From a virus, in the IMG/VR virus record IMGVR_UViG_3300023109_000011, positions 1 to 64,000 of that record: a stretch of 64,000 nucleotides of DNA, one strand, 5' to 3'. The position numbers and the translations under genes are program-made. This document shows positions 1 to 7,566 of the stretch, in pieces. Every line of letters starts with the position of its first letter. Within the stretch, counting starts at the first letter, position 1. Below the pieces are notes generated by a model. That model searched no databases, was not told the origin of the DNA, and was given only the letters and a program-made list of their open reading frames with translations.

Positions 1-96
1 GTTGGTATTGACGAAGAGGAACGCGAAATATGGCATCCTACTAAAGAAATATACGATGGGATGAAGGAGATGTTTGTCTTCGCTCGAGCTGCATAA
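1..96 (+). CDS. 3' end of an unidentified rightward gene
   Basis: An open frame enters from the left edge and stops with TAA at 94-96, giving the last 31 residues of a protein. The fragment is acidic and ends FVFARAA. No function can be assigned from so short a piece. It runs in the same direction as the small genes that follow, but a 116-base gap with its own promoter separates it from them. Reading it as a real gene rests on the open frame and on a spacing that fits the next transcription unit. Confidence 0.5.
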   Translation, partial: VGIDEEEREIWHPTKEIYDGMKEMFVFARAA

Positions 97-153
97 TATA
101 TCAAAAAGTTATATGGATATAACAAAATGTTCTATCCAGACTGAAAAAAAAGG

Positions 154-182
154 TGTACAACTACGCTTTCATTTGGTATAAT
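154..182 (+). promoter_or_regulatory. sigma70-type promoter of the rightward small-gene operon
   Basis: A perfect -10 box TATAAT (177-182) is preceded by TG at 174-175, making it an extended -10. Exactly 17 bases upstream is TGTACA (154-159), which matches 4 of 6 positions of the -35 consensus. The first gene starts at 213, with an AAGGA ribosome site at 200-204. This looks like an early promoter read by unmodified host RNA polymerase. Confidence 0.75.
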
Positions 183-212
183 AGTACCATCAAATCAACA
201 AGGATATAAATT

Positions 213-536
213 ATGGAAAACACTTACTGGAACAGCAAAGGTACTCATCAAGCTCTGGCAGACAAGCTACACGCGTTTATCCCAGTTGAGGGTTCTTGCG
301 AAAACAGAAAAGTGGAGCGATTCCGTAAAGCGGCAAACAACTACTACGACATTTTCAACAACGGTGGTTGTAACCGTGGTCGAGCAATCGGCCAAATGTT
401 CCCAGGCGTTATGGCTCACATCAGCGAGCGACATCGCTACCGTGGTCGCCCAGACTGGGAAATGATTCATCGGATGGTAGAACCTAAGATGAACGAAATT
501 ATTCTTGAAACTGCAAAAAAGGTAGGTTTAGTATGA
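213..536 (+). CDS. small phage protein of unknown function
   Basis: A 107-residue basic, hydrophilic protein with no signal peptide or membrane segment. The start at 213 has an AAGGA ribosome site 8 bases upstream and is the first gene after the promoter at 154-182. The middle contains the run NNGGCNRGRAIGQMF, and the end is helical and charged. I have the impression of similar proteins in marine T4-like phages but cannot name a family. Its last four bases overlap the next start (ATGA), so the two genes are probably translationally coupled. The position suggests an early accessory role. Confidence 0.8.
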   Translation: MENTYWNSKGTHQALADKLHAFIPVEGSCENRKVERFRKAANNYYDIFNNGGCNRGRAIGQMFPGVMAHISERHRYRGRPDWEMIHRMVEPKMNEIILETAKKVGLV

Positions 537-946
537 AGGCTGTAATTCAAACGCAAACACTCGAAAACTACGCTTGGCTGGAAGACGGTACCTTGGGTAC
601 TGGCGCCAATGCCTATTGGAAGGCCAAGGGTGGCGATACGTACGTCGTCGAGATGACGATCGAGCAAAGCATGGACGCTGGTTTCTGGGACTCTATAGTT
701 GAGTGCATCGAGGAAAACTCCGACATGTATCAGGACTACGTCCTATGCTCGAGTCTTGTAGACGAGATCGACTTCAAAGAGTCTGATCACGTTGAGCATT
801 GGGAAGCTCCCATCTATGCTACGTTTGATGGTGCGGTTTTGCATTGCACCAAAGCTAATCGGAACTTCATGACCGACGAGTTCGAGGGATATCGAACTTG
901 GGAGCGTGACAGCAACGGATTCATTGAAGTAACGGAGGCAGCGTAA
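533..946 (+). CDS. acidic small phage protein of unknown function
   Basis: A 137-residue acidic protein whose start ATG overlaps the previous stop in an ATGA junction. It is rich in Trp, Glu and Asp, for example MKAVIQTQTLENYAWLEDG at the start. No membrane segment, nucleotide-binding loop or metal motif is visible. The next gene begins at its stop codon (TAATG). The junctions show that it is translated as part of the early operon. I do not recognise the fold or a function. Confidence 0.8.
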   Translation: MKAVIQTQTLENYAWLEDGTLGTGANAYWKAKGGDTYVVEMTIEQSMDAGFWDSIVECIEENSDMYQDYVLCSSLVDEIDFKESDHVEHWEAPIYATFDGAVLHCTKANRNFMTDEFEGYRTWERDSNGFIEVTEAA

Positions 947-1143
947 TGGGTACACTTACTATTCACAACATTGATGCTAAATGGCGAGCATTGCAGGCTG
1001 CTGAGTCTTGCATGATGACCATTAAATCAATGAAAGAGGATGCTCTAGATCCTTCTCTATTCGCTTTAATTAGCGATATTAAGATGGACTACCTTGACAT
1101 TAAAGAAGCTCAGGAGGGTTTTGATGAAATCTCGAATCTATGA
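946..1143 (+). CDS. short helical protein of unknown function
   Basis: A 65-residue protein starting in a TAATG junction with the upstream gene. It is predicted mostly helical, with no cysteine pair or transmembrane stretch. The ribosome site of the next gene (AGGAGG, 1112-1117) lies inside its 3' end. The tight packing supports it as a real gene, but nothing in the sequence reveals its function. Confidence 0.65.
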   Translation: MGTLTIHNIDAKWRALQAAESCMMTIKSMKEDALDPSLFALISDIKMDYLDIKEAQEGFDEISNL

Positions 1144-1336
1144 CTTTCTTACGTATACTATCATCAGCTGCATAGTTGTTCTTATGGTGTATGCTTTGAC
1201 CTCTTTACCTGACTTACCTCAAGCACGCTTTAGCCATTCAACAGGCGAGTGTGTAGAAGTTATCAACTACGACAAGCGTTTCAATTATACATGCGAAACG
1301 TTACCAAGTCGTTATGAACACGTGTGGGTGCAGTAA
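1124..1336 (+). CDS. small single-pass membrane protein of unknown function
   Basis: I place the start at 1124 rather than at the upstream in-frame codon 1094, because AGGAGG at 1112-1117 sits six bases before ATG 1124. The 70-residue product has one hydrophobic segment at about residues 8-30, followed by a polar tail with two cysteines (FSHSTGECVEV and YTCETL). These could form a disulfide if the tail is periplasmic. It overlaps the previous gene by 20 bases and joins the next gene at TAATG. I recall the C-terminal pattern GECVEVINYD from small phage proteins but know of no function. Confidence 0.75.
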   Translation: MKSRIYDFLTYTIISCIVVLMVYALTSLPDLPQARFSHSTGECVEVINYDKRFNYTCETLPSRYEHVWVQ

Positions 1337-1941
1337 TGAATATCTTCGTCACTGACCTATGCCCTAAAAAATCTGCATTGAACCTGTGCGACAAACATAT
1401 ACCTAAAATGATTGTCGAGTCTGCTCAAATGCTTTCAACTGTTCATCGCATGCTCGATGGCGTTCCAGAAAAGCGACGTAGCAAGTCAGGTAAAACTATG
1501 CAAACTTATTATGCTTTCGGGGATGATCGCGACGAAATGTACTATCTTGCGGTACATAAGTTTCATCCCTGTACAACATGGACAAAAGAAAGCAAAGCAA
1601 ACTACGAATGGCACTACGAACATTTCGTCGCAATGGCGGAAGAGTACGAGTATCGTCGTGATAAAAAACATGCGACATTTCAAAAGCTTGGCAAACTACT
1701 AGCCAAGGCTCCAAAAAATATACCGGACATTAGACTCACTGAGTTTGCTCAGGCTATGAGTCATTATCCGGACTGTAAAGTTCCCGGTGATGCTGTAACG
1801 GCTTACCGTAAATACTACCATGCGGCAAAGCCATTTGCTAAGTGGGAGTGGAAACGATCTGCGCCAGATTGGTGGCGTGGATTTCAAGGTTACGAAGGGG
1901 ATCATCCTGATTGGTTCCAACAGAAATCTTTAATTTTATAA
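1336..1941 (+). CDS. conserved phage protein of unknown function (CDKH family)
   Basis: The start is placed at ATG 1336, which overlaps the upstream stop (TAATG), rather than the GTG at 1324. The product is 201 residues. The N-terminus NIFVTDLCPKKSALNLCDKH, followed by KMIVESAQMLSTVHR, then HPCTTWTKES, YRKYY and a Trp-rich end, matches a family I recall as widespread in phages and of unassigned activity. The conserved His, Cys and Asp residues suggest a metal-binding or catalytic role, but this is inference. No signal peptide or membrane segment is visible. Confidence 0.8.
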   Translation: MNIFVTDLCPKKSALNLCDKHIPKMIVESAQMLSTVHRMLDGVPEKRRSKSGKTMQTYYAFGDDRDEMYYLAVHKFHPCTTWTKESKANYEWHYEHFVAMAEEYEYRRDKKHATFQKLGKLLAKAPKNIPDIRLTEFAQAMSHYPDCKVPGDAVTAYRKYYHAAKPFAKWEWKRSAPDWWRGFQGYEGDHPDWFQQKSLIL

Positions 1942-1969
1942 TTACTATTACAGCAAATAGGAGACTGTT

Positions 1970-2227
1970 ATGTCCAATATCGCTAACCAACTTTATGTTG
2001 ATGCTACAACTGGTGTCATTGATAAAGATGATCTATTAAAGGTCTGCTTGACGAAGCTTCAAGAGCTATCTTCTGACGATCTTTATGAGATGGCGTTAGA
2101 TGAAGGTTTTATTGTTACTAACTACAACGGTTCTACGGAAGAGCGCGTGTATGAGCAAGAAGTCTATAAACACCTAGACGCTACTCAACGCATTATTGAA
2201 AAAATCCTAAACCGCCACGGAGAGTAA
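1970..2227 (+). CDS. small acidic protein of unknown function
   Basis: An 85-residue acidic, helical protein. Its ATG is preceded by TAGGAGACTGTT, an AGGAG ribosome site seven bases upstream. A 28-base gap separates it from the previous gene, and two bases separate it from the next. No motif is recognised. The good ribosome site and the packing support it as a real gene. Confidence 0.7.
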   Translation: MSNIANQLYVDATTGVIDKDDLLKVCLTKLQELSSDDLYEMALDEGFIVTNYNGSTEERVYEQEVYKHLDATQRIIEKILNRHGE

Positions 2228-2228
2228 T

Positions 2229-2423
2229 ATGGAAACTTGGATGTTTTTTATCACCGCTATAGTTTTCACTGGACTGGGTTGGTTCTGGGGTATACTATAC
2301 ACCAAAGAGTCAATTGTCACTATCACTATAGAATCATTAATTACACAAGGCTATCTCAAGCAGATAGGTGAAGAGATGGTAAAGTGGGACGACCCACGAG
2401 TGAAGTGGTCTGATGATTTCTGA
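2229..2423 (+). CDS. small membrane-anchored protein of unknown function
   Basis: A 64-residue protein with one strongly hydrophobic segment at about residues 4-24 (MFFITAIVFTGLGWFWGIL), then a polar tail. The topology is probably N-out with a cytoplasmic tail, but charge alone does not decide it. A GGAGAG ribosome site lies in the end of the previous gene. It overlaps the next gene by 11 bases. Small membrane proteins in phage early regions often interfere with host functions. Nothing specific supports that here. Confidence 0.65.
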   Translation: METWMFFITAIVFTGLGWFWGILYTKESIVTITIESLITQGYLKQIGEEMVKWDDPRVKWSDDF

Positions 2424-2619
2424 CTTTACGCTGTTTAACGTTTCAATCATAAATCCTGTTACGTTCGAGACGATCGATCAAGGACAGATGCGTGCTTATC
2501 ATGCGCGTGAATTTATATTCGAGATGGAACAAAAACAAATCCCCACTTTGGTAGAATCCGCAGTGGGGAATGATGATCACGATCTTTCGTTCTTTATGGA
2601 ATATCTTTGCCCGGATTAA
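2413..2619 (+). CDS. small protein of unknown function, last rightward gene
   Basis: A 68-residue acidic protein that overlaps the previous gene by 11 bases. It ends at 2619 and meets the leftward transporter gene tail to tail with a 4-base overlap. Bases 2540-2569 within it form a hairpin that reads as an intrinsic terminator on the opposite strand. The internal phrase FETIDQGQMRAYHAREF has no family I can name. Confidence 0.6.
   Translation: MISDFTLFNVSIINPVTFETIDQGQMRAYHAREFIFEMEQKQIPTLVESAVGNDDHDLSFFMEYLCPD
2529..2569 (-). terminator. intrinsic terminator inside the convergent gene
   Basis: On the minus strand, TCCCCACT pairs with AGTGGGGA (8 bp, 2569-2562 with 2547-2540) around a 14-base loop. 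A T-rich tract, TTTGTTTTTG, follows immediately (2539-2530). It lies about 50 bases past the stop of the transporter gene and inside the reading frame of the opposite-strand gene, so it would end leftward late transcription. On the plus strand no U-tract follows, so it should act in one direction. Confidence 0.6.
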
Positions 2620-3581
2620 ACGGGATTGATCACATAATGTATTAGCAATACTAACGCAACAGATGCGCCAAGCCCAACCATCATCTTACCAAAGTCTTTG
2701 GCAACTAATGGGAATACAGACTTAGACTTCTTCTTGCCAAAATACGTAGCCATTGCAAGCTCACGCCCTGCTAACAAACCAACAAATACCCAAGTAGTAC
2801 TCATAGGAATATCATTTACTTCCTTGAATACAAATAAGCATAACCAATAAAATAGATCGATCAGTGTTGCGCTTCGTACATAACGAGTGTTGTGCTTTTC
2901 GAGTACGATCTGTTGAATCTTACCACCACGCTCTCTGAACATGAAGAACATGCCTGATACGAATACGGCAGAGATCATGATCATCAAATCTACAGGAACT
3001 ATGCGTGGTAAAAATACCGCAATATTTGCCATATCGTGTGACAACCAAGTCCACCAGAGGCCACCTGTCGCAAACCATTGAGCTATACGCCAATACTTCT
3101 TATTGTCCTCAGAAACAGGCTGCGTTTCATCGAACCAATGGCCTGCGTACTTTGTGATAGTAAACCATATAGCATAAGCAAATGCAGCTGCTACACCGTA
3201 GCCCATGATTGATTTCATTAGCATTTTTTCTAATACAAAGGTTGAAGCAAATACAGATAAGACCAAGAATGAAGTTGATACAGGTACACCAACTCGAGTT
3301 AAGAATACAAGGATTGCAGGAGCTGCTGCATGATACCATTGTACTTCTTGCCATGGAATTTTATTCAATCTTCCATAACTAATATCACCACCATTTACTG
3401 ACCAACCATACCATAATGTTACAAGTAGAACAGCACTTGCTGCTGCCCATAATGTTTTGTAGTTAAATCTCTCGTTGTTAGATGCCATCCATGTGCCGAG
3501 AGTTTGTACTGAATCATTTGCGATTACAGCGTATGCTGCAAATAGGAACCCAAGTGTGCTCCATAGTGTTAACATTTCCAT
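2616..3581 (-). CDS. PiT-like inorganic phosphate transporter
   Basis: A 321-residue polytopic membrane protein with about eight hydrophobic segments. Two inverted-repeat signature regions resemble the PiT (PHO4) family: IANDSVQTLGT at residues 20-30 with GVPVSTS at 98-104, and IPMSTTWVFVGLLAG near 258-272. PiT proteins carry the related patterns GANDVANxxGT and G-x-PVSTTH and couple phosphate to an ion gradient. It is shorter than typical bacterial PiT, which is about 400-500 residues. Its AAGGAG ribosome site overlaps the stop of the upstream porin-like gene, so the two form a coupled pair. Phosphate is inferred, and another anion such as sulfate is possible. Confidence 0.65.
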   Translation of the reverse strand: MEMLTLWSTLGFLFAAYAVIANDSVQTLGTWMASNNERFNYKTLWAAASAVLLVTLWYGWSVNGGDISYGRLNKIPWQEVQWYHAAAPAILVFLTRVGVPVSTSFLVLSVFASTFVLEKMLMKSIMGYGVAAAFAYAIWFTITKYAGHWFDETQPVSEDNKKYWRIAQWFATGGLWWTWLSHDMANIAVFLPRIVPVDLMIMISAVFVSGMFFMFRERGGKIQQIVLEKHNTRYVRSATLIDLFYWLCLFVFKEVNDIPMSTTWVFVGLLAGRELAMATYFGKKKSKSVFPLVAKDFGKMMVGLGASVALVLLIHYVINPV

Positions 3582-3593
3582 GTAACTATCTCC

Positions 3594-4142
3594 TTATATC
3601 TTATACTTTAAATGTGTACCAATAACGGTTTGCTTATAACGATAATCTTCAGTACCACCTCTTTCTACAAAAGGTGAAACACTGAGTTTACCATACTTAA
3701 ACTTGAAACCAAATTGGTCCCTCGAATCAAATTGTGTTTCGTTTTTAAAACTAACACGTGGTTGGATCTTCACCCATAGAGATACGCTATCAGAGATCTT
3801 ACGTTCTGCTGATAGGATAAACCGATAACGCCAATGGGATTCTTTATTGTCGAAGTGACGATACTCGATACGATGGTCGAGCTTGAGGAATTTTGCTTTA
3901 TAGATGTTGTGTGTGAATTTAATGCGATTTTCTATTGTACCATTTAGTTCTGCGAACCGATACATGACATCAATATCTTTAACTTTCTTTCCAAGTTCGG
4001 TATGCCATGTACCTTCTCTATGTCGATACGTGTATGTCCAATCGCCGTTTTGTGCTTTATAGTTATGTTCTGAAATATCTGCTTGGGATACACCTGACCA
4101 CAACAAAACACTTGCCATAAGAGCAAGTAAAACTGTTTTCAT
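3594..4142 (-). CDS. small outer-membrane beta-barrel protein (KdgM-like porin candidate)
   Basis: A 182-residue protein with a clear signal peptide, cleaved after SQA at residue 21. The rest consists of alternating polar and aromatic strands with many Tyr, Arg and His, such as WTYTYRHREG, IEYRHFD and WRYRFIL. About 10-12 amphipathic strands can be counted by eye, ending in LKYKI. The pattern resembles the small monomeric KdgM-type porins. The ribosome site AAGGAG lies 8 bases before the start. The gene is followed directly by a PiT-like transporter, which suggests joint passage of a nutrient through outer and inner membranes. The terminator behind the capsid gene separates it from the head operon, so it may have its own promoter. 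The porin subtype is uncertain. Confidence 0.65.
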   Translation of the reverse strand: MKTVLLALMASVLLWSGVSQADISEHNYKAQNGDWTYTYRHREGTWHTELGKKVKDIDVMYRFAELNGTIENRIKFTHNIYKAKFLKLDHRIEYRHFDNKESHWRYRFILSAERKISDSVSLWVKIQPRVSFKNETQFDSRDQFGFKFKYGKLSVSPFVERGGTEDYRYKQTVIGTHLKYKI

Positions 4143-4288
4143 TTATTATTCTCCTTTGCTTGATGGCTCTACACCATCGCTCACAAGTACGCAAACGATA
4201 TTGTTTACGCTGGTCTATGTATTACTAAAGGAGTGATTTTTGTGTTAAGGTTTGAATAAATTTTTATTAAGGTTTAGTGACAGTATGA

Positions 4289-4334
4289 CACTTTTATGTA
4301 CCAATATGTGTCGACAGAATGCACTTTTATGTAC
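4289..4334. repeat. 13-base direct repeat upstream of the porin gene
   Basis: CACTTTTATGTAC occurs at 4289-4301 and again at 4322-4334, a 33-base period or about three DNA turns. Each copy is near an ACAGAAT motif (4314-4320 and 4355-4361). A regulator-binding site is possible but unproven. Confidence 0.45.
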
Positions 4335-4367
4335 ATATAAATGTAACATGTACACAGAATACACACA

Positions 4368-4396
4368 TAAAAAAAGGGAGCCCCGAAAGACTCCCT
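4368..4396 (-). terminator. intrinsic terminator after the capsid gene
   Basis: On the minus strand, AGGGAGTC pairs with GGCTCCCT around a short loop (4396-4375), followed by seven T (4375-4369). It lies about 45 bases beyond the stop of gene 23 and closes the head operon. Confidence 0.85.
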
Positions 4397-4439
4397 CAAA
4401 ACGTTGGTGGCTAAACCGCCACTCTTATTTTTATTTGGC

Positions 4440-5759
4440 TTAGAACAAGTTAGATACGATAACCTTGCGGTAGTACTTGTTAACACCAGCGTCAAGCCGA
4501 CCGAGTGCTGCTGAGTTACCAGAAGCAACGTGACCTTCAGCGAATGGGTTAGCAACCATGCCGTAACGAGTCTTGAACCCGATTTTTGGCTGGAAGCTGT
4601 TCTCGCCAACTGCACGAACCATTTGGAGCGGTACGTATGGGCAGTAGAAGAGACCTGCGTCGAATGCAGAAGAACCCTTGTATCCAACAACTAAGTAGTT
4701 AGAACCGGCGAATGGATCAACGTAAACGCGGAAGCGACCGTTGAGTACACCAGCGAAGGTGTTACCAGTATCATCAACATCCAAAGTGTTAGAGTTGAGA
4801 GCAGGAGCGTAGTCAAGAACACCAGCCATTTGCAATGCAGAAGCTACGTCTGAAGAACAAATAACGATGTTACCTTTACCACGACGAGTTCCCTTTGCAA
4901 TTGCGTTAGCTTCTTGCTCGATTTGGAACATCAAACCCTTGAACTTCTCTACTGACCAACGGCCGTTAGCATCAACGTCGAGGTCAAAAGTTCCTGGAGT
5001 AGCTGCACTAGCTGCACCAGCTTCAGCAGTCAAGTAGATAGTACGAACTACTTCACGGTTGATTTCAGTCAGGATCTCAGACTGAAGGATGTTAGCCAAC
5101 TCTGACTCAGCGTCAAGGCCGTGAACTGCACGGAGGTCTTGAGCCAATTCAGTAGTGTACTCAGCCTTCAGAGCGCGTGTCTTAGCTGAAACAGTTACTT
5201 TCTCGATAGAGAAGGCCATTTCTGCGTATCCAGCGCCAACACCATCACCAAGAGCTTCAGCAGCTCCGGTATCCAGACCAGTACCTGTAGTAGGTGACGC
5301 GTGTGGAAGTGTTTGAGCGTGAGTGCCTGTACCAGCGTGGCCAGTATCAGCTTCGTTGTAGAATGCTTCTGCACCAGCTTGGCTGTCATATCGAGCGCGC
5401 ATTGCGAAGATAAGGCCAGTTGGTCCAGTCATTGGCTGAACACCACAGATGTCATAAGCAATCATGTTTGGAACTGCACGACGTACCAATGAAATCAGTA
5501 CAGGATCGTAACCAGCAGTTGGACCAGCAGCAGTAGCTAGACCAGAGAAGCCGTCAGCGCCAGCAGCGTTAGTTGGTGATGCTTCTGAAAGAAGGCTTGT
5601 CATGTTAGCTGACAAGTCACCTTCCTGTTGAAGTGCTTTTTCTGTGTTCTCAAGAATAGTAGCAGTTACTGCTCTCTTATGCTTGTCTGTAATTGGTGAA
5701 AAAGAATCGTGACCTAAAATTGGCTCCCACTTTTCCACTAGTCTTTGATAGTTATCCAT
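4440..5759 (-). CDS. 23: major capsid protein gp23
   Basis: This 439-residue protein is the T4-type major head protein, which forms the hexamers of the icosahedral shell. The N-terminal prohead peptide ends with SLLSE (residues 55-59) before ASPTNAAG, matching the LxE-A cleavage site of the prohead protease. Cleavage after Glu59 would leave a 380-residue mature subunit. The conserved stretches MIAYDICGVQPMTGPTGLIF and MRARYDSQAG are typical of gp23. T4 gp23 is longer (521 residues), while marine relatives are commonly shorter. It is the last gene of the head operon, has an AAGGAG ribosome site and is followed by a strong terminator. A separate vertex protein (gp24) is not seen in the window. 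Confidence 0.97.
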   Translation of the reverse strand: MDNYQRLVEKWEPILGHDSFSPITDKHKRAVTATILENTEKALQQEGDLSANMTSLLSEASPTNAAGADGFSGLATAAGPTAGYDPVLISLVRRAVPNMIAYDICGVQPMTGPTGLIFAMRARYDSQAGAEAFYNEADTGHAGTGTHAQTLPHASPTTGTGLDTGAAEALGDGVGAGYAEMAFSIEKVTVSAKTRALKAEYTTELAQDLRAVHGLDAESELANILQSEILTEINREVVRTIYLTAEAGAASAATPGTFDLDVDANGRWSVEKFKGLMFQIEQEANAIAKGTRRGKGNIVICSSDVASALQMAGVLDYAPALNSNTLDVDDTGNTFAGVLNGRFRVYVDPFAGSNYLVVGYKGSSAFDAGLFYCPYVPLQMVRAVGENSFQPKIGFKTRYGMVANPFAEGHVASGNSAALGRLDAGVNKYYRKVIVSNLF

Positions 5760-5814
5760 TTTTGGATCTCCTTATTAGATTAACGTGTTGAGTTATTAAT
5801 ACAAACCAATTTTA

Positions 5815-6792
5815 TTAATTATTCTTTTTCGTGTTGAAAGCTTCAACCAGAGCATTAATAGAAGAGTAATCAGAAGCTGGTTTATTTACTTCCTGTTCTT
5901 CTAGAATAATTTCTTCTTCTTCGATTGCGTCTGCCTTAGGAGCAGTTGGAATACCTTCACCGAAGAATGATTCTTTGATAACCCGTAGGTTATTCGAGTA
6001 ATCTTCTAGATCTTGAACGTCAAGCTTTTCAGAAAGGACCTTAAAACGCTCTTTCTGATTTTCAGAAAGACCTTCAGTCATTCCTTCAAAAACTGATGCA
6101 GCGTTCATAGCTGAAATCTGTCGTTGAAGCTCAATGTTCTCATTTACAAGACTGTTACCTTGTTCTTCTAGATCAGAAACCTGTGCTTCGAGGCTTGATA
6201 CTGCATCGAAAGATTCCTCATCGATTTGGACGTTGTGCTCGCTGAATAGATCCTTAAGACCTGACATCAGAGACTCAGCCATTTCAACCTTGATACCGGC
6301 TTCAATAGCAATTGAATTCTCTTCCATCCACTCACCTACAACGTAGTCCAAGTACTTGTCGACATTCTCAACAACTTCACCCATACGAGTTTCAACAGAC
6401 TCTGCGAGCTGTGAATCAAGTTGAGATTGAAGTTCTTCGCTGAGAGATGCTGTTTTCTTAGCAACTTCTTCGTTAACTGCTGCTTCGAATACGAGAGTCA
6501 TTTTGTCTTTAAAGTCTTCAGAAAGATCCATACCTTCAAAGATGTCAGAGATAGAAGATTCAACTTCTACAACTTCTTCTACCATTTCTGCTTCTGAATC
6601 TACTTCCGCATCTTCAGCTGTAGGAACTCGCTTAGGGTTAGCGTCTTGGCCTGGAGTCTTTACAGAATCTCCTGCGCCTTTGCTATCTTCTTTCTTCTTC
6701 TTTTCGTGACTCTTGTCCTCGCCACCTTCCGGTGTTACAGGCTGAGGTACTTCTGAAATACCATCATCAGCTTTAAATTTGCCGTCTGCCAT
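5815..6792 (-). CDS. 22: prohead core scaffolding protein gp22
   Basis: A 325-residue, very acidic, largely coiled-coil protein in the position of T4 gene 22, between the protease and capsid genes. T4 gp22 is the main core scaffold around which gp23 assembles, and it is digested to peptides by gp21. The N-terminal 80 residues are low-complexity and charged, the middle is heptad-rich, and the C-terminus ends INALVEAFNTKKNN. LVE-A at residues 315-318 matches the protease site. A late promoter box (6845-6852) lies 53 bases upstream. Sequence conservation is weak, as is usual for scaffolds, so the call leans on position and composition. Confidence 0.88.
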   Translation of the reverse strand: MADGKFKADDGISEVPQPVTPEGGEDKSHEKKKKEDSKGAGDSVKTPGQDANPKRVPTAEDAEVDSEAEMVEEVVEVESSISDIFEGMDLSEDFKDKMTLVFEAAVNEEVAKKTASLSEELQSQLDSQLAESVETRMGEVVENVDKYLDYVVGEWMEENSIAIEAGIKVEMAESLMSGLKDLFSEHNVQIDEESFDAVSSLEAQVSDLEEQGNSLVNENIELQRQISAMNAASVFEGMTEGLSENQKERFKVLSEKLDVQDLEDYSNNLRVIKESFFGEGIPTAPKADAIEEEEIILEEQEVNKPASDYSSINALVEAFNTKKNN

Positions 6793-6844
6793 AATTATTC
6801 TCCTTTGAATGTATTTTAATACAAAATCTATTTAGACTGTAAAC

Positions 6845-6852
6845 TATTTATA
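6845..6852 (-). promoter_or_regulatory. T4-like late promoter box before gene 22
   Basis: An exact TATAAATA on the minus strand, 53 bases upstream of the gene 22 start, in the gap after gene 21. T4 late promoters consist of this -10 element, recognised by the phage sigma gp55 with no -35 box. Confidence 0.75.
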
Positions 6853-6857
6853 AAAAG

Positions 6858-7541
6858 TTAACTTCTTAAAGAACGAACGAATGCTTGGAACATTCTTCCT
6901 GCCGTTTCTTCATCAATTGTTCGCACTACACGAGTGATTTTCTTTTCGACTTCTTCTACAATTTCTTCAATAACCTGTGCAACTTCAGCAGGTCTCCAAG
7001 ATGCAGATGCGATATCGTAGTAATACTCTCTGTTTTCCATTATTCCGTTAACGAAAGCATTGGGAGCGGATGGATCGGTTACGATATCGACTGTTGCCAA
7101 ATGGAAATCCTTTTGAACTTCCATAACACCATTCTTCTCTTTAACTGATCCTAGACCTCTAGTTGAAACACCAATTTTGACTCCTTCATCAAGCAAACAC
7201 TTGACGATTTCACCCATTGGAGTACTTAAGATTTTGGCCTTCCCATAAAAGTCACTGCCTTCACGCCTCATGCCAGTAATCAAGTGAGATACTCGATCTC
7301 CGTTAATAGCCGGACCATCAGGATGGCCAAGCTCACCTAATGCTCGCTTAGGGTCAATGAATTCTTTTTGATACCGAGCCATCTCTTTATCGAGTGTTTC
7401 GGCGGGGTAAATACGTCCATTGCGATTCTTAACATCTCCTTGCATAAAGATGCCTTCGATAAAGTAGCTCTTCTTACCAGACTCTTCGTTGGCTTCTGTG
7501 ATTACTTCGCAACTTTCGTTAATTTCAGTAATTAGTTTCAT
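6858..7541 (-). CDS. 21: prohead core protease gp21
   Basis: A 227-residue serine protease of the herpesvirus-assemblin-like clan that cuts scaffold and capsid proteins during head maturation. The catalytic pair is visible: His73 in LGELGHPDG and Ser126 in VKIGVSTRGLG, in the order and context of T4 gp21 His85/Ser140. IVTDPSAPNAFV is also a conserved phrase. An ITE-A site at residues 14-17 fits autoprocessing at the N-terminus. It lies between the 504-residue head protein and gp22, as expected. A 7-of-8 late box lies 26 bases upstream. T4 gp21 is of similar size (212 residues). Confidence 0.96.
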   Translation of the reverse strand: MKLITEINESCEVITEANEESGKKSYFIEGIFMQGDVKNRNGRIYPAETLDKEMARYQKEFIDPKRALGELGHPDGPAINGDRVSHLITGMRREGSDFYGKAKILSTPMGEIVKCLLDEGVKIGVSTRGLGSVKEKNGVMEVQKDFHLATVDIVTDPSAPNAFVNGIMENREYYYDIASASWRPAEVAQVIEEIVEEVEKKITRVVRTIDEETAGRMFQAFVRSLRS

Positions 7542-7566
7542 TGTTATACCTTTAGCAATTTGAAAT

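Larger units (their letters stand above)
4143..4439 (-). other. 297-base intergenic region between capsid and porin genes
   Basis: No supported reading frame lies here. It contains the capsid-gene terminator (4368-4396), a small hairpin with stem GTGGC/GCCAC (4407-4422), a 13-base direct repeat (4289-4301 and 4322-4334), and a short hairpin GATGG/CCATC (about 4162-4178) just upstream of the porin ribosome site. No TATAAATA late box and no convincing -35/-10 pair was found on the minus strand, so the porin promoter remains unidentified. Confidence 0.6.

Noticed and set aside
4281-4320. PHO box before the porin/PiT pair
   Set aside because: TGTCA-like units occur on the minus strand, but they are 8 bases apart instead of the 11-base period of the known box.
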